The notes beneath the pieces are model-generated. The model worked only from the letters and a program-made list of their open reading frames with translations. It had not been told where the DNA came from and did not search any database. A stretch of 64,000 nt of DNA, from the NCBI GenBank assembly GCA_949291365.1, contig CASEVJ010000004.1, forward strand, positions 1-64,000, in the 5' to 3' direction. Every line of letters begins with the position of its first letter. Positions within the stretch are counted from its first letter, which is position 1. Shown here one piece after another: positions 53,374 to 61,697 of the stretch. This DNA comes from an uncultured bacterium (GTDB lineage Bacteria; Elusimicrobiota; Elusimicrobia; Elusimicrobiales; Elusimicrobiaceae). The position numbers and the translations under genes are program-made.

Positions 53374-53963
53374 TTTTTAAGCGGCCACTCCAGTATTTGG
53401 TTTTTGTCCTGCTTGGCGTACCAGGCATTAAACGCGTCTGCCGTGCGCACCCCGTCGCGCAACACCGCGGTGTATATCCAAATACCGCCGATGTGCGGCG
53501 TAGGGGGCAGGTCTTTTTTGATTTGCAAAATAGCGGTGCGGGTGTCGTCAGTCAGCATTTCTTTAATAGCCGCGGCCTGCTTTTCAAAATACCCGTCATA
53601 AGGGCTGCCGCGCATGATATGGATAATGTCCAGGTTCCATTCGCGGCCTCTTTCATCTTCAAAAAACACATGCCACTCTACGCACGCTTCCGGCGTATCC
53701 AGCAAATTCTGGCAGGTGAGGCGCTTAAAACCCTTTTGTTGGGCAATCATGGCTATGGCGGCAAAGGCGTTTTCCATATCAAACGGGTCTGTATAGACAT
53801 GCAGGTCAATGTCGCGGCTGTCAAAATAGAGCCCGCAGGCCAAAGAGCCCACGATATGCACCTCCGCCCCCTGCAAATCCCACGCCGTTACCGCGCGGCT
53901 TTGGCGCAGCATGGCAAAGGCCTCTTGGGCGTTATGTTGGGCCAGCTGTAAAATGTTTTCCAT
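53370..53963 (-). CDS. Nucleotidyltransferase-fold protein
   Basis: Protein with a polymerase-beta-like nucleotidyltransferase signature. It has 197 residues. IVGSLACGLYFDSRDIDLHVY at about 37-57 gives the G-S...D-x-D metal site, and a third acidic candidate is in WNLDIIHI (about 113-120). No HEPN or CCA-adding domain is visible. The substrate is unknown. ATG 53963 was chosen because TATAAT ends 6 nt before it; an ATG 8 codons upstream overlaps that hexamer. It diverges from the DUF2157 gene. Confidence 0.75.
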   Translation of the reverse strand: MENILQLAQHNAQEAFAMLRQSRAVTAWDLQGAEVHIVGSLACGLYFDSRDIDLHVYTDPFDMENAFAAIAMIAQQKGFKRLTCQNLLDTPEACVEWHVFFEDERGREWNLDIIHIMRGSPYDGYFEKQAAAIKEMLTDDTRTAILQIKKDLPPTPHIGGIWIYTAVLRDGVRTADAFNAWYAKQDKNQILEWPLKK

Positions 53964-54014
53964 ATATCTATTATAGTAATTACGCACCAGTGCGTTTAAT
54001 AGTACAATAAACGT
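53964..54014. promoter_or_regulatory. Divergent leaderless promoters sharing a palindrome
   Basis: Minus: TATAAT (53970-53975) ends 6 nt before the nucleotidyltransferase ATG. Plus: TTACGC (53980-53985), 17-bp spacer, TACAAT (54003-54008), then 6 nt to the DUF2157 ATG. ACGCACCAGTGCGT (53982-53995), a near-perfect dyad with a CA centre, lies between the two -10 boxes and could be a common operator. Confidence 0.55.
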
Positions 54015-54851
54015 ATGAAAGATTTTTTAGCTTCTTTCCGTTCGGCCCTGCCCGTTTGGTCTGCACCGCTGTGCGGCGTGACGGGGGCGGCGTTGCTCTT
54101 GGCCGGGACGGTGTGCTTTGTGGCCTATAACTGGGCAGACTTGGGCACGCAGTATAAATTTGCCCTGCCGCTTGTCGGCCTGTTGGCCTGTGCTTTGGGG
54201 ACTTATATAAAAGGGCTGGAAAGCGCCGCCGGCAAGGTGTTTTCTTTTGTGTGTGGATTGTTTGTGGGTCTGTTTTGGGTGGTCTATGGTCAGGTGTATC
54301 AAAGCGGGGCTTTTGTGTATGAATTTTGCTTGGCGTGGGCGCTTTGCCTGTTGCCGCTTGCTGTGCTGGCGGGCAACCGCTGGCTGTGGCTGCTGTGGGC
54401 GGCGGCAAGCAATTTGTATGTTTTGTCTTACTGGGGCAATACTACTAAAGACGGCTATTTCTTTGTTCATCTGTTTGGTCTGAATATTTTGTGTTTTGCC
54501 GTTAGCGAATGGAGCGCGCGGCGCCGCGGCAAAGGCGGTTGGTTTTCGCTTTTCTTTTTGGCGGGGGCTTTGCTGGCCTGTGTGATGTACGGGGGCGGGT
54601 TTTGGGGCAGTTCTTTTTGGACAGCGTTTTGTTTTATACTGCTTTTGGGCGTTTACGGCTGGCGGTTTAAACGCGGCGTAACACAGCTTGCTTTTTGTGC
54701 GCTGGCGTTGGATATCTTACTTGCGGAGCGTATTATTTCCAGCCTGCCCTATGGCCACGGAATTGTAAGCGTACTGCCGGTACTGGCGGTGTTTATATTC
54801 AGCGCGTGGGCGGTCTATTTTTTAAGCAGACCGGGTGATGAGCATGAATAA
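54015..54851 (+). CDS. DUF2157 membrane protein
   Basis: Polytopic membrane protein of unknown function, 278 residues, about nine predicted helices after a short N-terminal segment. The N-terminal GAALLLAGTVCFVAYNWADLG (about 25-45) is the DUF2157 signature region. It is the first gene of a three-gene unit with DUF4401 and GDYXXLXY proteins, a set found together in many bacteria. The stop overlaps the next gene by 14 nt. Confidence 0.82.
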   Translation: MKDFLASFRSALPVWSAPLCGVTGAALLLAGTVCFVAYNWADLGTQYKFALPLVGLLACALGTYIKGLESAAGKVFSFVCGLFVGLFWVVYGQVYQSGAFVYEFCLAWALCLLPLAVLAGNRWLWLLWAAASNLYVLSYWGNTTKDGYFFVHLFGLNILCFAVSEWSARRRGKGGWFSLFFLAGALLACVMYGGGFWGSSFWTAFCFILLLGVYGWRFKRGVTQLAFCALALDILLAERIISSLPYGHGIVSVLPVLAVFIFSAWAVYFLSRPGDEHE

Positions 54852-55746
54852 TACGGAAAATAAACTTCCTTTTATGGTGTCTGCCCTGCTGGCTGTGGGG
54901 GCGTGGCTGGCCTGTTTGCCGGTGCTGTTTTTAATCGGCCGGCAGTTTTGGACAGGGGCCGCGTTTGTGGTGCTGGCGGCGGGGCTGCTGTACGGGGCCG
55001 GGCGCAAAGGCGGCGTGGCGGGTGCATTTATGGAACAGGCGGCGCTGGCGTTCTCTTTGTGCGGCAAGGGCTTGCTGATTTTCGGTTTTATAAAATTATG
55101 GTCTTTAAGTACGGGGCAATCCTGTCTGTTGGTGTGGCTGATAACGGCGATTAGTTACCCGCTTTTTACGCAGAAAATGGATCGTGCCGTCATGGTGTTT
55201 GCCAGTATGCTGGCTTTGCAGTTTTGGTTGTTTGAGTATCAAACGGAAATCTGGCCGTGTATGGAAACAATCAGCATATTGCTTTTTGTGCTGGCTTACG
55301 TTCTGTTTTTTGTGCCCAGTGAAAAAGTCAGCCCGCTGGCGTGGGGCCTGTTGCCTTCCTGTGCGCTGGCGTTTGCCTTTGGGCTAATGAAAGAAGAGCC
55401 GTTCGGTTTGGTGTTTAACGCGCTGTTCTTGGGCGTTTGTCTGTGCGCAGTGTACGCGTGGCAGGCGCGGGAAAAATTTCATATTGCTGTGGCGGTGCTT
55501 ATTTTGCTGGTGTCTTATTTGACCAACAGCGGTACGGTAATGGGCGTGGCCCTGTTGGCGCTGGGGTTTGGGCAATGCCGTTTGAGTTTAAAAATAGCTG
55601 GTGCTGCGGTGTTTGCCCTGTCTTTGATTTGGCTGTATTACCATATGCAAACTACACTTTTGGTAAAAGCGTATTATTTGTGGGCGTCGGGGCTGTTGCT
55701 GCTTGGGCTGTACGCTTGGCAGAAAAGGGGGAGCTATGCGCGCTAA
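54838..55746 (+). CDS. DUF4401 membrane protein
   Basis: Polytopic membrane protein of unknown function, about 302 residues and ten or so helices. Several starts are close together (GTG 54835, ATG 54838, ATG 54844); I use 54838. Its assignment rests on its membrane topology and its position between the DUF2157 and GDYXXLXY genes. It overlaps the next gene by 11 nt. Confidence 0.78.
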   Translation: MSMNNTENKLPFMVSALLAVGAWLACLPVLFLIGRQFWTGAAFVVLAAGLLYGAGRKGGVAGAFMEQAALAFSLCGKGLLIFGFIKLWSLSTGQSCLLVWLITAISYPLFTQKMDRAVMVFASMLALQFWLFEYQTEIWPCMETISILLFVLAYVLFFVPSEKVSPLAWGLLPSCALAFAFGLMKEEPFGLVFNALFLGVCLCAVYAWQAREKFHIAVAVLILLVSYLTNSGTVMGVALLALGFGQCRLSLKIAGAAVFALSLIWLYYHMQTTLLVKAYYLWASGLLLLGLYAWQKRGSYAR

Positions 55747-56212
55747 ATGGTTTTTTCTTTTGGCCAGTGTGCTGACCGGCTTTTTGTGCGGGTACGCCGT
55801 TTCTACCCAGCGGGCTTTGCAGACGGCGCAGACCGTGTATTTAAAAATAGAACCGGTGGACCCGCGCGCTCTTTTAAGCGGCGATTATATGCAATTAAGA
55901 TATGACTTTGAACGATGGTCCCAGGCAGGAAAAGACCAGCCGCTGCTGCTGCAGATGGAGGTTTCTCTGCCTAGTGGCACAGAAAAAACAGTAGACCAAA
56001 ACACCGGGGCAAAAAACACGCAAAATCAAATACAGCTCCAAACCGTACGCATAAAAACCCTGCGCTCCCGTTACCGCGTGCCGCACCAGTTTTATTTCCA
56101 GGAAGGCACCGGCAAAAAGTACGAAAACGCCGCCTATGCCAAAGCGGCGGTGCTTCCCAACGGGTCTATTTTGCTTTTGGGCCTGACGGACAAGAATTTT
56201 AATTTGTTATAA
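55736..56212 (+). CDS. GDYXXLXY family protein
   Basis: Envelope protein, 158 residues, with an N-terminal signal or anchor helix (about 4-22). The name-giving motif is GDYMQLRY at about 47-54, preceded by EPVDPRALLS. ATG 55736 lies behind AAAAGGGGGAG and overlaps the DUF4401 stop. The role of the DUF2157-DUF4401-GDYXXLXY set is unknown to me. Confidence 0.88.
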   Translation: MRAKWFFLLASVLTGFLCGYAVSTQRALQTAQTVYLKIEPVDPRALLSGDYMQLRYDFERWSQAGKDQPLLLQMEVSLPSGTEKTVDQNTGAKNTQNQIQLQTVRIKTLRSRYRVPHQFYFQEGTGKKYENAAYAKAAVLPNGSILLLGLTDKNFNLL

Positions 56213-56246
56213 AGACGCGGCCTCTTGCGCGCCTGAGGAGATTTAC

Positions 56247-57077
56247 ATGAGTGAATGCAATCATGATTGCGCTTCCTGCAGCCAAAACTGCGGCGAGCGC
56301 AAAGAGCCCCAAAGCTTGCTGGAAAAACCCAACCCGCATGCGCGTATTCAAAAAGTAATTGCCGTATGCAGCGGCAAAGGCGGGGTGGGCAAATCGTTGG
56401 TGACGGCGCTTTTAGCCAGCGCCGCACAGAAAAAAGGCCTACGCGCCGGGGTGTTGGACGCTGATATTACCGGCCCGTCTATCCCCAAAATGTTTGGCGT
56501 GCATGAGCGCGCCAAAGGCGACCAGAGCGGCGTCTACCCCGTGCAGAGTGCCGGCGGTGTGCAGCTGATGTCTTTGAATTTACTGCTGGACAATGAAACC
56601 GACCCTGTCATCTGGCGCGGGCCGCTGATCACGGGCACGGTCAAACAGTTTTGGACGGAAGTGATTTGGGACGATGTGGACATTTTATTTGTGGATATGC
56701 CGCCGGGCACCGGAGACGTGACGCTGACGGTGTTCCAATCCCTGCCGGTAGACGGCATTGTGTTTGTAACCAGCCCGCAGGAACTGGTGGGTATGATTGT
56801 GGAAAAAGCGGTTAAAATGGCTCGCATGATGAATTTGCCGCTGGCGGCGCTGGTGGAAAATATGAGCTACTTCGTCTGCCCGGACTGCGGCAAAGAGCAT
56901 GAAATTTTTGGCCATAGCCGCGTAGCCGGCACAGCCCAAGCTTTTGGCATACCCGCCACCGCGCGCTTGCCCTTAAGCCCGGATATTGCCGCCGCGGCCG
57001 ACCGGGGCGGCGTGGAAGGCCTGTCTTTGCCGCAGCTGGAAGGTGTGCTGGCGGCTGTAGAGGGGTTGAAGAAGTAA
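56247..57077 (+). CDS. mrp: Mrp/NBP35-family iron-sulfur carrier ATPase
   Basis: P-loop ATPase that carries and delivers iron-sulfur clusters. It has 276 residues. The deviant Walker A is GKGGVGKS at about 43-50. VDMPPGTGDVTLT is the second nucleotide motif. The bridging CxxC is in FVCPDCGKEHEIFG near residue 210. The N-terminus has four Cys at about 4, 8, 11 and 15, an NBP35-like feature that could hold its own cluster. It stands between the GDYXXLXY gene and a terminator. Confidence 0.93.
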   Translation: MSECNHDCASCSQNCGERKEPQSLLEKPNPHARIQKVIAVCSGKGGVGKSLVTALLASAAQKKGLRAGVLDADITGPSIPKMFGVHERAKGDQSGVYPVQSAGGVQLMSLNLLLDNETDPVIWRGPLITGTVKQFWTEVIWDDVDILFVDMPPGTGDVTLTVFQSLPVDGIVFVTSPQELVGMIVEKAVKMARMMNLPLAALVENMSYFVCPDCGKEHEIFGHSRVAGTAQAFGIPATARLPLSPDIAAAADRGGVEGLSLPQLEGVLAAVEGLKK

Positions 57078-57086
57078 AAACCGTTT

Positions 57087-57128
57087 ATCCGGCGCCGGAC
57101 CGCTTAATTGTCCGGCGCCGGGATTTTC
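57087..57128 (+). terminator. Terminator after mrp
   Basis: CCGGCGCCGGAC (57089-57100) pairs with GTCCGGCGCCGG (57110-57121) around a 9-nt loop, followed by GATTTT. Confidence 0.82.
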
Positions 57129-57223
57129 TACCCTGCAGAGAGTGCAGCGGGCAGTAAGAAATAAAAACCTTTTTCCCTTTGGGTCAATTAAATGTTACAA
57201 TGGGAATAAGGAGTTTTTGGAAT

Positions 57224-58408
57224 ATGTCTGATTTTATGTTAAGCCGCCGTGCGCAAACTATTGGCGATTCTCCTACGCTGAAAATCAATGCGTTGGCGCG
57301 CGCGCTTAAAAAAGAAGGCAAGCCGATTGTACACCTAGGCGGCGGAGAGCCCGTTTTTCCTGCCCCGCAAGCGGCGGCAGGCGCTATTATAGCCAAAGCC
57401 CGCAGCCGCCAAATCAAATATTCTCCCTCCAGCGGTACCCCCGAGCTCAAAGATGCGGTGGCCAAGTATACCTTAACCCATTACGGACAGCAAGTCCGCC
57501 CGGAAAACATTATTGTCAGCAGCGGGGCCAAACAGGCGCTGTTTAATTTCCTGTTGGCTGCCGTGAATGAAGGCGATGAGGTGCTTTTTCCGGCTCCGTA
57601 TTGGGTGAGCTATCCGGAAATGGTCAAGCTGGCGGGGGGAAAGCCGGTTATTGTGCGCCCGGCGCAGGGGCGTCTATTGGTAAGCTTTGAAGAGCTCTCT
57701 GCGGCCGTGACGGATAAAACAAAAGCCATTTTGCTTAACAGCCCCAATAATCCCTCCGGCCTTATTTTTGAGGTGGATTTTATCAAACAGGTCGTCCAAT
57801 TAGCCGAACAGAAACACATCTTTTTAGTAATGGACGACATTTATCACCAACTCGTTTTTGACGGAAAAACATGCCCTAATCCCTATGCCTACAGCCAAAA
57901 TGCTGACCATTTGGTCATTGTCAACGGTGTGTCCAAATTGTATGGGCTGACTGGGCTGCGCATCGGGTGGGCGGTGTCACAAAACAGCTCTTTAATTAGT
58001 GCCATGGGGCGTATGCAGGCCCAAAGCACTTCTTGCAACAGTGACTTGTCCGAAGCTGCGGCCGCCGCTGCGCTGACGGGCAGCCAGCACTGTGTGGAAG
58101 AGCTGCGTTCTTTGTTGCAACACAATAGAGACGTCCTGATGGCGGAATTGGAACAAATTCCGCATGTCTGCGTGCAGAAGCCGCAGGGGACGTTCTATTC
58201 GTTCGCCGATTTTGGCCACTACAATCCCGATTCGCAGGCGCTGGCACAGTACCTGCTGGAAAAGGCGTTGGTGGCTGTGGTGCCCGGCCAGGCCTTTGGA
58301 ATGGACGGTCATTTGCGCATCAGTTTTTGCGCCTCCGAGGACAGCATTGTGGAGGGGGTACGCAGGATCAAACGGGCGCTGGAAAATCTCCCTATAAAGG
58401 AAGGATAG
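57224..58408 (+). CDS. Class I aminotransferase (aspartate aminotransferase-like)
   Basis: PLP-dependent aminotransferase, 394 residues. The PLP Lys is in NGVSKLYGLTGLRIGW (about 238). SGAKQALFNFLLA binds the phosphate, and NSPNNPSG and the C-terminal RISFC (substrate Arg) are in place. It fits the 1-beta aspartate transaminase group, but alanine or other substrates are possible. ATG 57224 is behind AAGGAG; TACAAT lies upstream near 57194. pckA follows after 7 nt. Oxaloacetate links the two enzymes if aspartate is the substrate. Confidence 0.9.
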   Translation: MSDFMLSRRAQTIGDSPTLKINALARALKKEGKPIVHLGGGEPVFPAPQAAAGAIIAKARSRQIKYSPSSGTPELKDAVAKYTLTHYGQQVRPENIIVSSGAKQALFNFLLAAVNEGDEVLFPAPYWVSYPEMVKLAGGKPVIVRPAQGRLLVSFEELSAAVTDKTKAILLNSPNNPSGLIFEVDFIKQVVQLAEQKHIFLVMDDIYHQLVFDGKTCPNPYAYSQNADHLVIVNGVSKLYGLTGLRIGWAVSQNSSLISAMGRMQAQSTSCNSDLSEAAAAAALTGSQHCVEELRSLLQHNRDVLMAELEQIPHVCVQKPQGTFYSFADFGHYNPDSQALAQYLLEKALVAVVPGQAFGMDGHLRISFCASEDSIVEGVRRIKRALENLPIKEG

Positions 58409-58415
58409 GAACATT

Positions 58416-60053
58416 ATGAACACAAAACATGCAAACCCGGATTTTTTTAAACCGGACTATGGCTTGGAGCATTCCGGCCTAAAAACCACCAAGACCGTGC
58501 ACTGGAACTATTCCACCCCGGCCTTGTATGAAGAAGCCGTCAAACGCGAAGAAGGCGATATCGTATACGGCGGCCCGCTGTGCGTCAGCACCGGCAAACA
58601 CACCGGCCGCAGCCCCAATGACCGCTTCTTTGTGAAAACCAAAGACGTAGAAGGCAAACTTTGGTTCAGCAAAGGCAATGTGGGCATTGAACCGAAATAC
58701 TGGGACATTCTGTTTGCTAAAGCCCAGAAATACGTGGAAGACAAAGAGCTCTTTGCCCGCGACGCTTATGTTGGCTCCAGCGAAGCTTCCCGCCTCAAAG
58801 TGCGTGCCATTACCGAATGCGCTTGGACGAACCTGTTTGTCAAAAACATGTTCATTGAACCCAAAGCCGAAGAGCTCAAAGGGTTTGTGCCCGAATTTAC
58901 GCTCATCTGCCTGCCGCGCATGAAAGCCGACCCGGCCACCGACGGCACGAACTCCGAAACGGCTATTTTGATTAACTTTGAAAAGAAAATGGTGTTGGTC
59001 ATCGGTTCCGAATACGGCGGCGAAAACAAGAAAGCCCTGTTTACCGTCATGAACTATCTCTTGCCGCAGAAAGGCATTATGACCATGCACTGCTCCGCCA
59101 ACGTGGGCCCCAAAGGCGACAGCGCTATTTTCTTCGGTTTGTCCGGCACGGGCAAAACCACGCTCTCTGCTGACGTATCCCGCGGCCTCATCGGCGACGA
59201 TGAACACGGCTGGGACGAAAGCGGTATCTTCAACTTTGAAGGCGGCTGCTATGCTAAAGTAATCAAGCTCAACCCCGAAGCCGAACCGCAAATTTATTCC
59301 ACCACCCGCCGCTTTGGCACCGTGTTGGAAAACGTGGTCTTTGATGCCGAAACCGGCAAACTGGACTTGGACGACGGCTCTTTGACGGAAAACACCCGCG
59401 CCTGCTATCCGCTTAATTTCATCAGCAACGCTGTGGAAAGCGAACGCGCCGACCACCCGAAAAACATCATCTTCCTGACCTGCGATGCTTTCGGTGTGAT
59501 GCCTCCGATTTCCAAACTTAGCCCGGATCAGGCCCTGTACCACTTTATCAGCGGTTATACCGCCAAAGTGGCCGGCACGGAAAAAGGCGTAAAAGAACCG
59601 CAGAGCACGTTCAGCACCTGCTTTGGCGGGCCGTTTATGCCCCTGCACCCGGATGTGTATGCCCAGCTGCTCAAAAAGAAAATTAAAGAGCACAATGTGG
59701 ACTGCTGGCTGGTCAACACCGGCTGGATCGGCGGCCCGTACGGCGTGGGCAACCGCATCAGCATCAAATACACCCGCACGCTCTTGAATGCGGCTTTGGA
59801 CGGCAAACTGGCCAAAGTGCACTTTACCACCGACCCGGTGTTCGGCTTCCAGATTCCGACCGAATGCGAAGGCGTTCCGGCTGAAATCCTTAATCCGATG
59901 AACCTGTGGCAGGATAAAGAAGCGTACATGAAAAAGTACGAAGAGCTGGCTAAAGCGTTTGTGGAAAACTTCAAAAAATACGCCGACGGCGTATCCCAGG
60001 AAGTGCTTTCCGCCGCGCCGAAAGTGAAAGAAAGCTGCTGCTGCGGCAAATAA
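58416..60053 (+). CDS. pckA: Phosphoenolpyruvate carboxykinase (ATP)
   Basis: Interconverts oxaloacetate and PEP with ATP/ADP. It has 545 residues. P-loop GLSGTGKTT is at about 241-249, the metal-binding DDEHGWDESGIFNFEGGCYAK follows, and the N-terminal TGRSPNDRF binds oxaloacetate. The C-terminus ends in KESCCCGK, an unusual run of three Cys. In gut fermenters this enzyme often runs toward oxaloacetate, but the direction here cannot be told. Codon bias looks strong, which fits high expression. Confidence 0.97.
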   Translation: MNTKHANPDFFKPDYGLEHSGLKTTKTVHWNYSTPALYEEAVKREEGDIVYGGPLCVSTGKHTGRSPNDRFFVKTKDVEGKLWFSKGNVGIEPKYWDILFAKAQKYVEDKELFARDAYVGSSEASRLKVRAITECAWTNLFVKNMFIEPKAEELKGFVPEFTLICLPRMKADPATDGTNSETAILINFEKKMVLVIGSEYGGENKKALFTVMNYLLPQKGIMTMHCSANVGPKGDSAIFFGLSGTGKTTLSADVSRGLIGDDEHGWDESGIFNFEGGCYAKVIKLNPEAEPQIYSTTRRFGTVLENVVFDAETGKLDLDDGSLTENTRACYPLNFISNAVESERADHPKNIIFLTCDAFGVMPPISKLSPDQALYHFISGYTAKVAGTEKGVKEPQSTFSTCFGGPFMPLHPDVYAQLLKKKIKEHNVDCWLVNTGWIGGPYGVGNRISIKYTRTLLNAALDGKLAKVHFTTDPVFGFQIPTECEGVPAEILNPMNLWQDKEAYMKKYEELAKAFVENFKKYADGVSQEVLSAAPKVKESCCCGK

Positions 60054-60065
60054 GCAGTTTTGACG

Positions 60066-60103
60066 GCAAATTGTAAGGGGTGTAAAAATCCCTTACAATT
60101 TGC
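60066..60103 (+). terminator. Hairpin after pckA
   Basis: GCAAATTGTAAGGG (60066-60079) pairs perfectly with CCCTTACAATTTGC (60090-60103) around a 10-nt loop. The T run after it is poor, so it may stabilise the pckA mRNA end rather than terminate. Confidence 0.6.
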
Positions 60104-60172
60104 TTGGTAATTTACTAGAATAGAACAAATACCCTTGCGGTATCTGACTACCCAATATACAGGAGACTTGTT

Positions 60173-60427
60173 ATGGCAAAAGCGAATGCTAAATTTATGG
60201 CCCCTTTAACCCCCAGCGCCGAACTGGCCGCTGTAGTGGGTGCTACCCCCCTTCCGAGAACTGAAATCGTCAAAAAAATGTGGGATTACATTAAGAAAAA
60301 CGGTTTGCAGGACAGCGCCAACAAACGCATGATCAACGCTGATGACAAATTGGCCGCCATCTTTGAAGGCAAAAAACAAATCAGCATGTTTGACATGAGC
60401 AAATATATTTCTAAAAACGTCAAATAA
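60173..60427 (+). CDS. SWIB/MDM2-domain protein
   Basis: Small stand-alone SWIB domain protein, 84 residues. LTPSAELAAVVGATPLPRTEIVKKMWDYIKKNGLQD and the NADDKLAAIFEGKKQISMFDMSKYISKN end are the family core. SWIB domains are best known from eukaryotic chromatin remodelers but also occur in Chlamydiae and other bacteria; the bacterial role is unknown. It has its own 5' region with AGGAGA before the ATG and its own terminator. Confidence 0.92.
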   Translation: MAKANAKFMAPLTPSAELAAVVGATPLPRTEIVKKMWDYIKKNGLQDSANKRMINADDKLAAIFEGKKQISMFDMSKYISKNVK

Positions 60428-60452
60428 TCCTAGGAAATATACTGCTAATTTG

Positions 60453-60485
60453 AAGCGGTGCCGCCAAGCGGCGCCGCTTTTTTTG
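60453..60485 (+). terminator. Terminator after the SWIB gene
   Basis: AAGCGGTGCCGC (60453-60464) pairs with GCGGCGCCGCTT (60468-60479) around CAA with one wobble, followed by a T run. Confidence 0.85.
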
Positions 60486-60630
60486 TTTTCTTTTGAAAAA
60501 ACATAAGCGGCATATGTTGGTCACGGTCTGGATTTCGGTGCAGCGGCTGCAGAAACGCTCCTGGAAAATAAATTATTTCCCTCTAGGCAGACCTTTGGGG
60601 CTGTGGGTGGGCGGCTGTAGTGTTGGCATC

Positions 60631-60871
60631 GTTTTCCAAGCTGCTGTGTATTGTGAAAAAATACGGCTACTTTTCTTGTTTCCCAAGCTGCTGTACGCTG
60701 TGAACGCCCCCCTTTGAACGGCTACATTTGTTTGGAGGGGTGCTGCTTACAAGGAGTAATTTGTATCTTTCCTCGCATTATCCTGCCGAATAGTGGCTTG
60801 GCGGGGTACTGGTTGCAAGGAGGAATTTCTATGTTTCTTCGAATTACCTTGCAGAATAGTTGCTAGGCGGT
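60631..60871. repeat. Two adjacent families of degenerate tandem repeats
   Basis: First pair: 60631-60677 and 60678-60731 both start GTTT(T/C)CCAAGCTGCTGT and end with CGGCTAC(T/A)TTT. Second pair: 60739-60805 and 60806-60871 share the frame ACAAGGAGTAATTTGTAT / GCAAGGAGGAATTTCTAT and end GAATAGT(G/T)GCT(T/A)GGCGG. The copies differ at many positions, so they are old or under structural rather than coding selection. The remaining bases from 60486 to 61007 show no credible gene. Confidence 0.65.
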
Positions 60872-61007
60872 GTGGCTGTTGCCGCCGGACGGGGTAAAAC
60901 CGGCCCTGGCTGAAAATAAGAGCGGGTTTGATAGGGCAAAAAGAAGGGGGCATTATGTACTTTACCGCCGTAAGAAGAAAATAGTTTTTTTTGTGCTAAA
61001 AATAAAC

Positions 61008-61019
61008 TATACTTACTGT
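61008..61019 (+). promoter_or_regulatory. Sel1-like gene -10 element, probably leaderless start
   Basis: TATACT (61008-61013) ends 6 nt before the ATG at 61020, without a Shine-Dalgarno sequence. Confidence 0.5.
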
Positions 61020-61502
61020 ATGGAATCCATCGTGCTTTTCTTCTTGTTTTGTGTAGTGGTCGGCAGTCTTAGCTATGGGCTGTGGCAGCGCCGGCCTCCT
61101 TCTCCCGCCGTCAAAAAACAAATGTACAAAGAGCTGGACGCCCGCGCCAAAGAAGGCGACAAAGAAGCCATGTATGCTTTTGCAGAGCTTTTCTATAAAG
61201 AAAAGGACGAGAAATATTATCCCATGATTTTTAAATGGGTCAGCATTTTAGCCGCCCAGGAAAAAGACCCGGCTGTTTGGCTGTTGTTGGGGGATTTGTA
61301 TGCTTCCGGCTGCGGCACTTTGCGTGACCCAAAACGCTCGTTAAGCTGTTATGAGCAGGCCTTGTCTGCCGATATCGCTTCCGGGCGCAACACCGATTTG
61401 TCCAAAGAAGCCCACGACTACCTGGAGCAGTGCATTATTCGCCTGCGCAAAGAAGTATTCAGTCAAACCGATACCACGGAAACAAAAAGTAATCAGCAAT
61501 AG
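61020..61502 (+). CDS. Sel1-like/TPR membrane-anchored protein
   Basis: Unnamed protein with one N-terminal membrane helix (about 3-20) and Sel1/TPR-type helical repeats (about 35-140, for example AKEGDKEAMYAFAELFYKE and WLLLGDLYASGCGTLRDPKRSLSCYEQAL). It has 160 residues. ATG 61020 is used because the helix starts there and TATACT ends 6 nt before it; a longer frame from 60870 would run through the promoter and the repeat tract. A scaffold role is likely but unproven. Confidence 0.78.
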   Translation: MESIVLFFLFCVVVGSLSYGLWQRRPPSPAVKKQMYKELDARAKEGDKEAMYAFAELFYKEKDEKYYPMIFKWVSILAAQEKDPAVWLLLGDLYASGCGTLRDPKRSLSCYEQALSADIASGRNTDLSKEAHDYLEQCIIRLRKEVFSQTDTTETKSNQQ

Positions 61503-61544
61503 TATTTTATATCTGAAGATACACGCCTTATATGGCTGGGTATT

Positions 61545-61697
61545 ATGCGAATTTCGTCTGCCTTGGCCGTTGTATTACTTCCAGTCTTTTCGTATTATGT
61601 GGATCAGTGGCTTGCGTACGGTTCTTTGGAATGGTATGTTTTTGTGGGCTCTCTTATTATTTACAGGTACAGCGGCAATAGTGGGACTTTTATATAA
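61545..61697 (+). CDS. Possible small membrane protein, 50 residues
   Basis: An ATG at 61545 opens a 50-residue frame with two hydrophobic stretches (SALAVVLLPVFSYYV and WYVFVGSLIIY). It lacks a clear ribosome-binding site. A second frame, ATG 61597 to 61728 (43 residues, also hydrophobic), overlaps it; at most one is likely to be real. The call is low-confidence. Confidence 0.25.
   Translation: MRISSALAVVLLPVFSYYVDQWLAYGSLEWYVFVGSLIIYRYSGNSGTFI

Noticed and set aside
58479..59822. 447-codon open frame on the minus strand
   Set aside because: It lies fully antisense to pckA, whose motifs are intact; G+C-biased third positions in highly expressed genes create such open antisense frames. There is no ribosome-binding site and no recognisable domain.
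60747..60953. 68-codon minus-strand frame with a repeated segment
   Set aside because: It is explained by the tandem DNA repeats at 60739-60871; there is no start signal.
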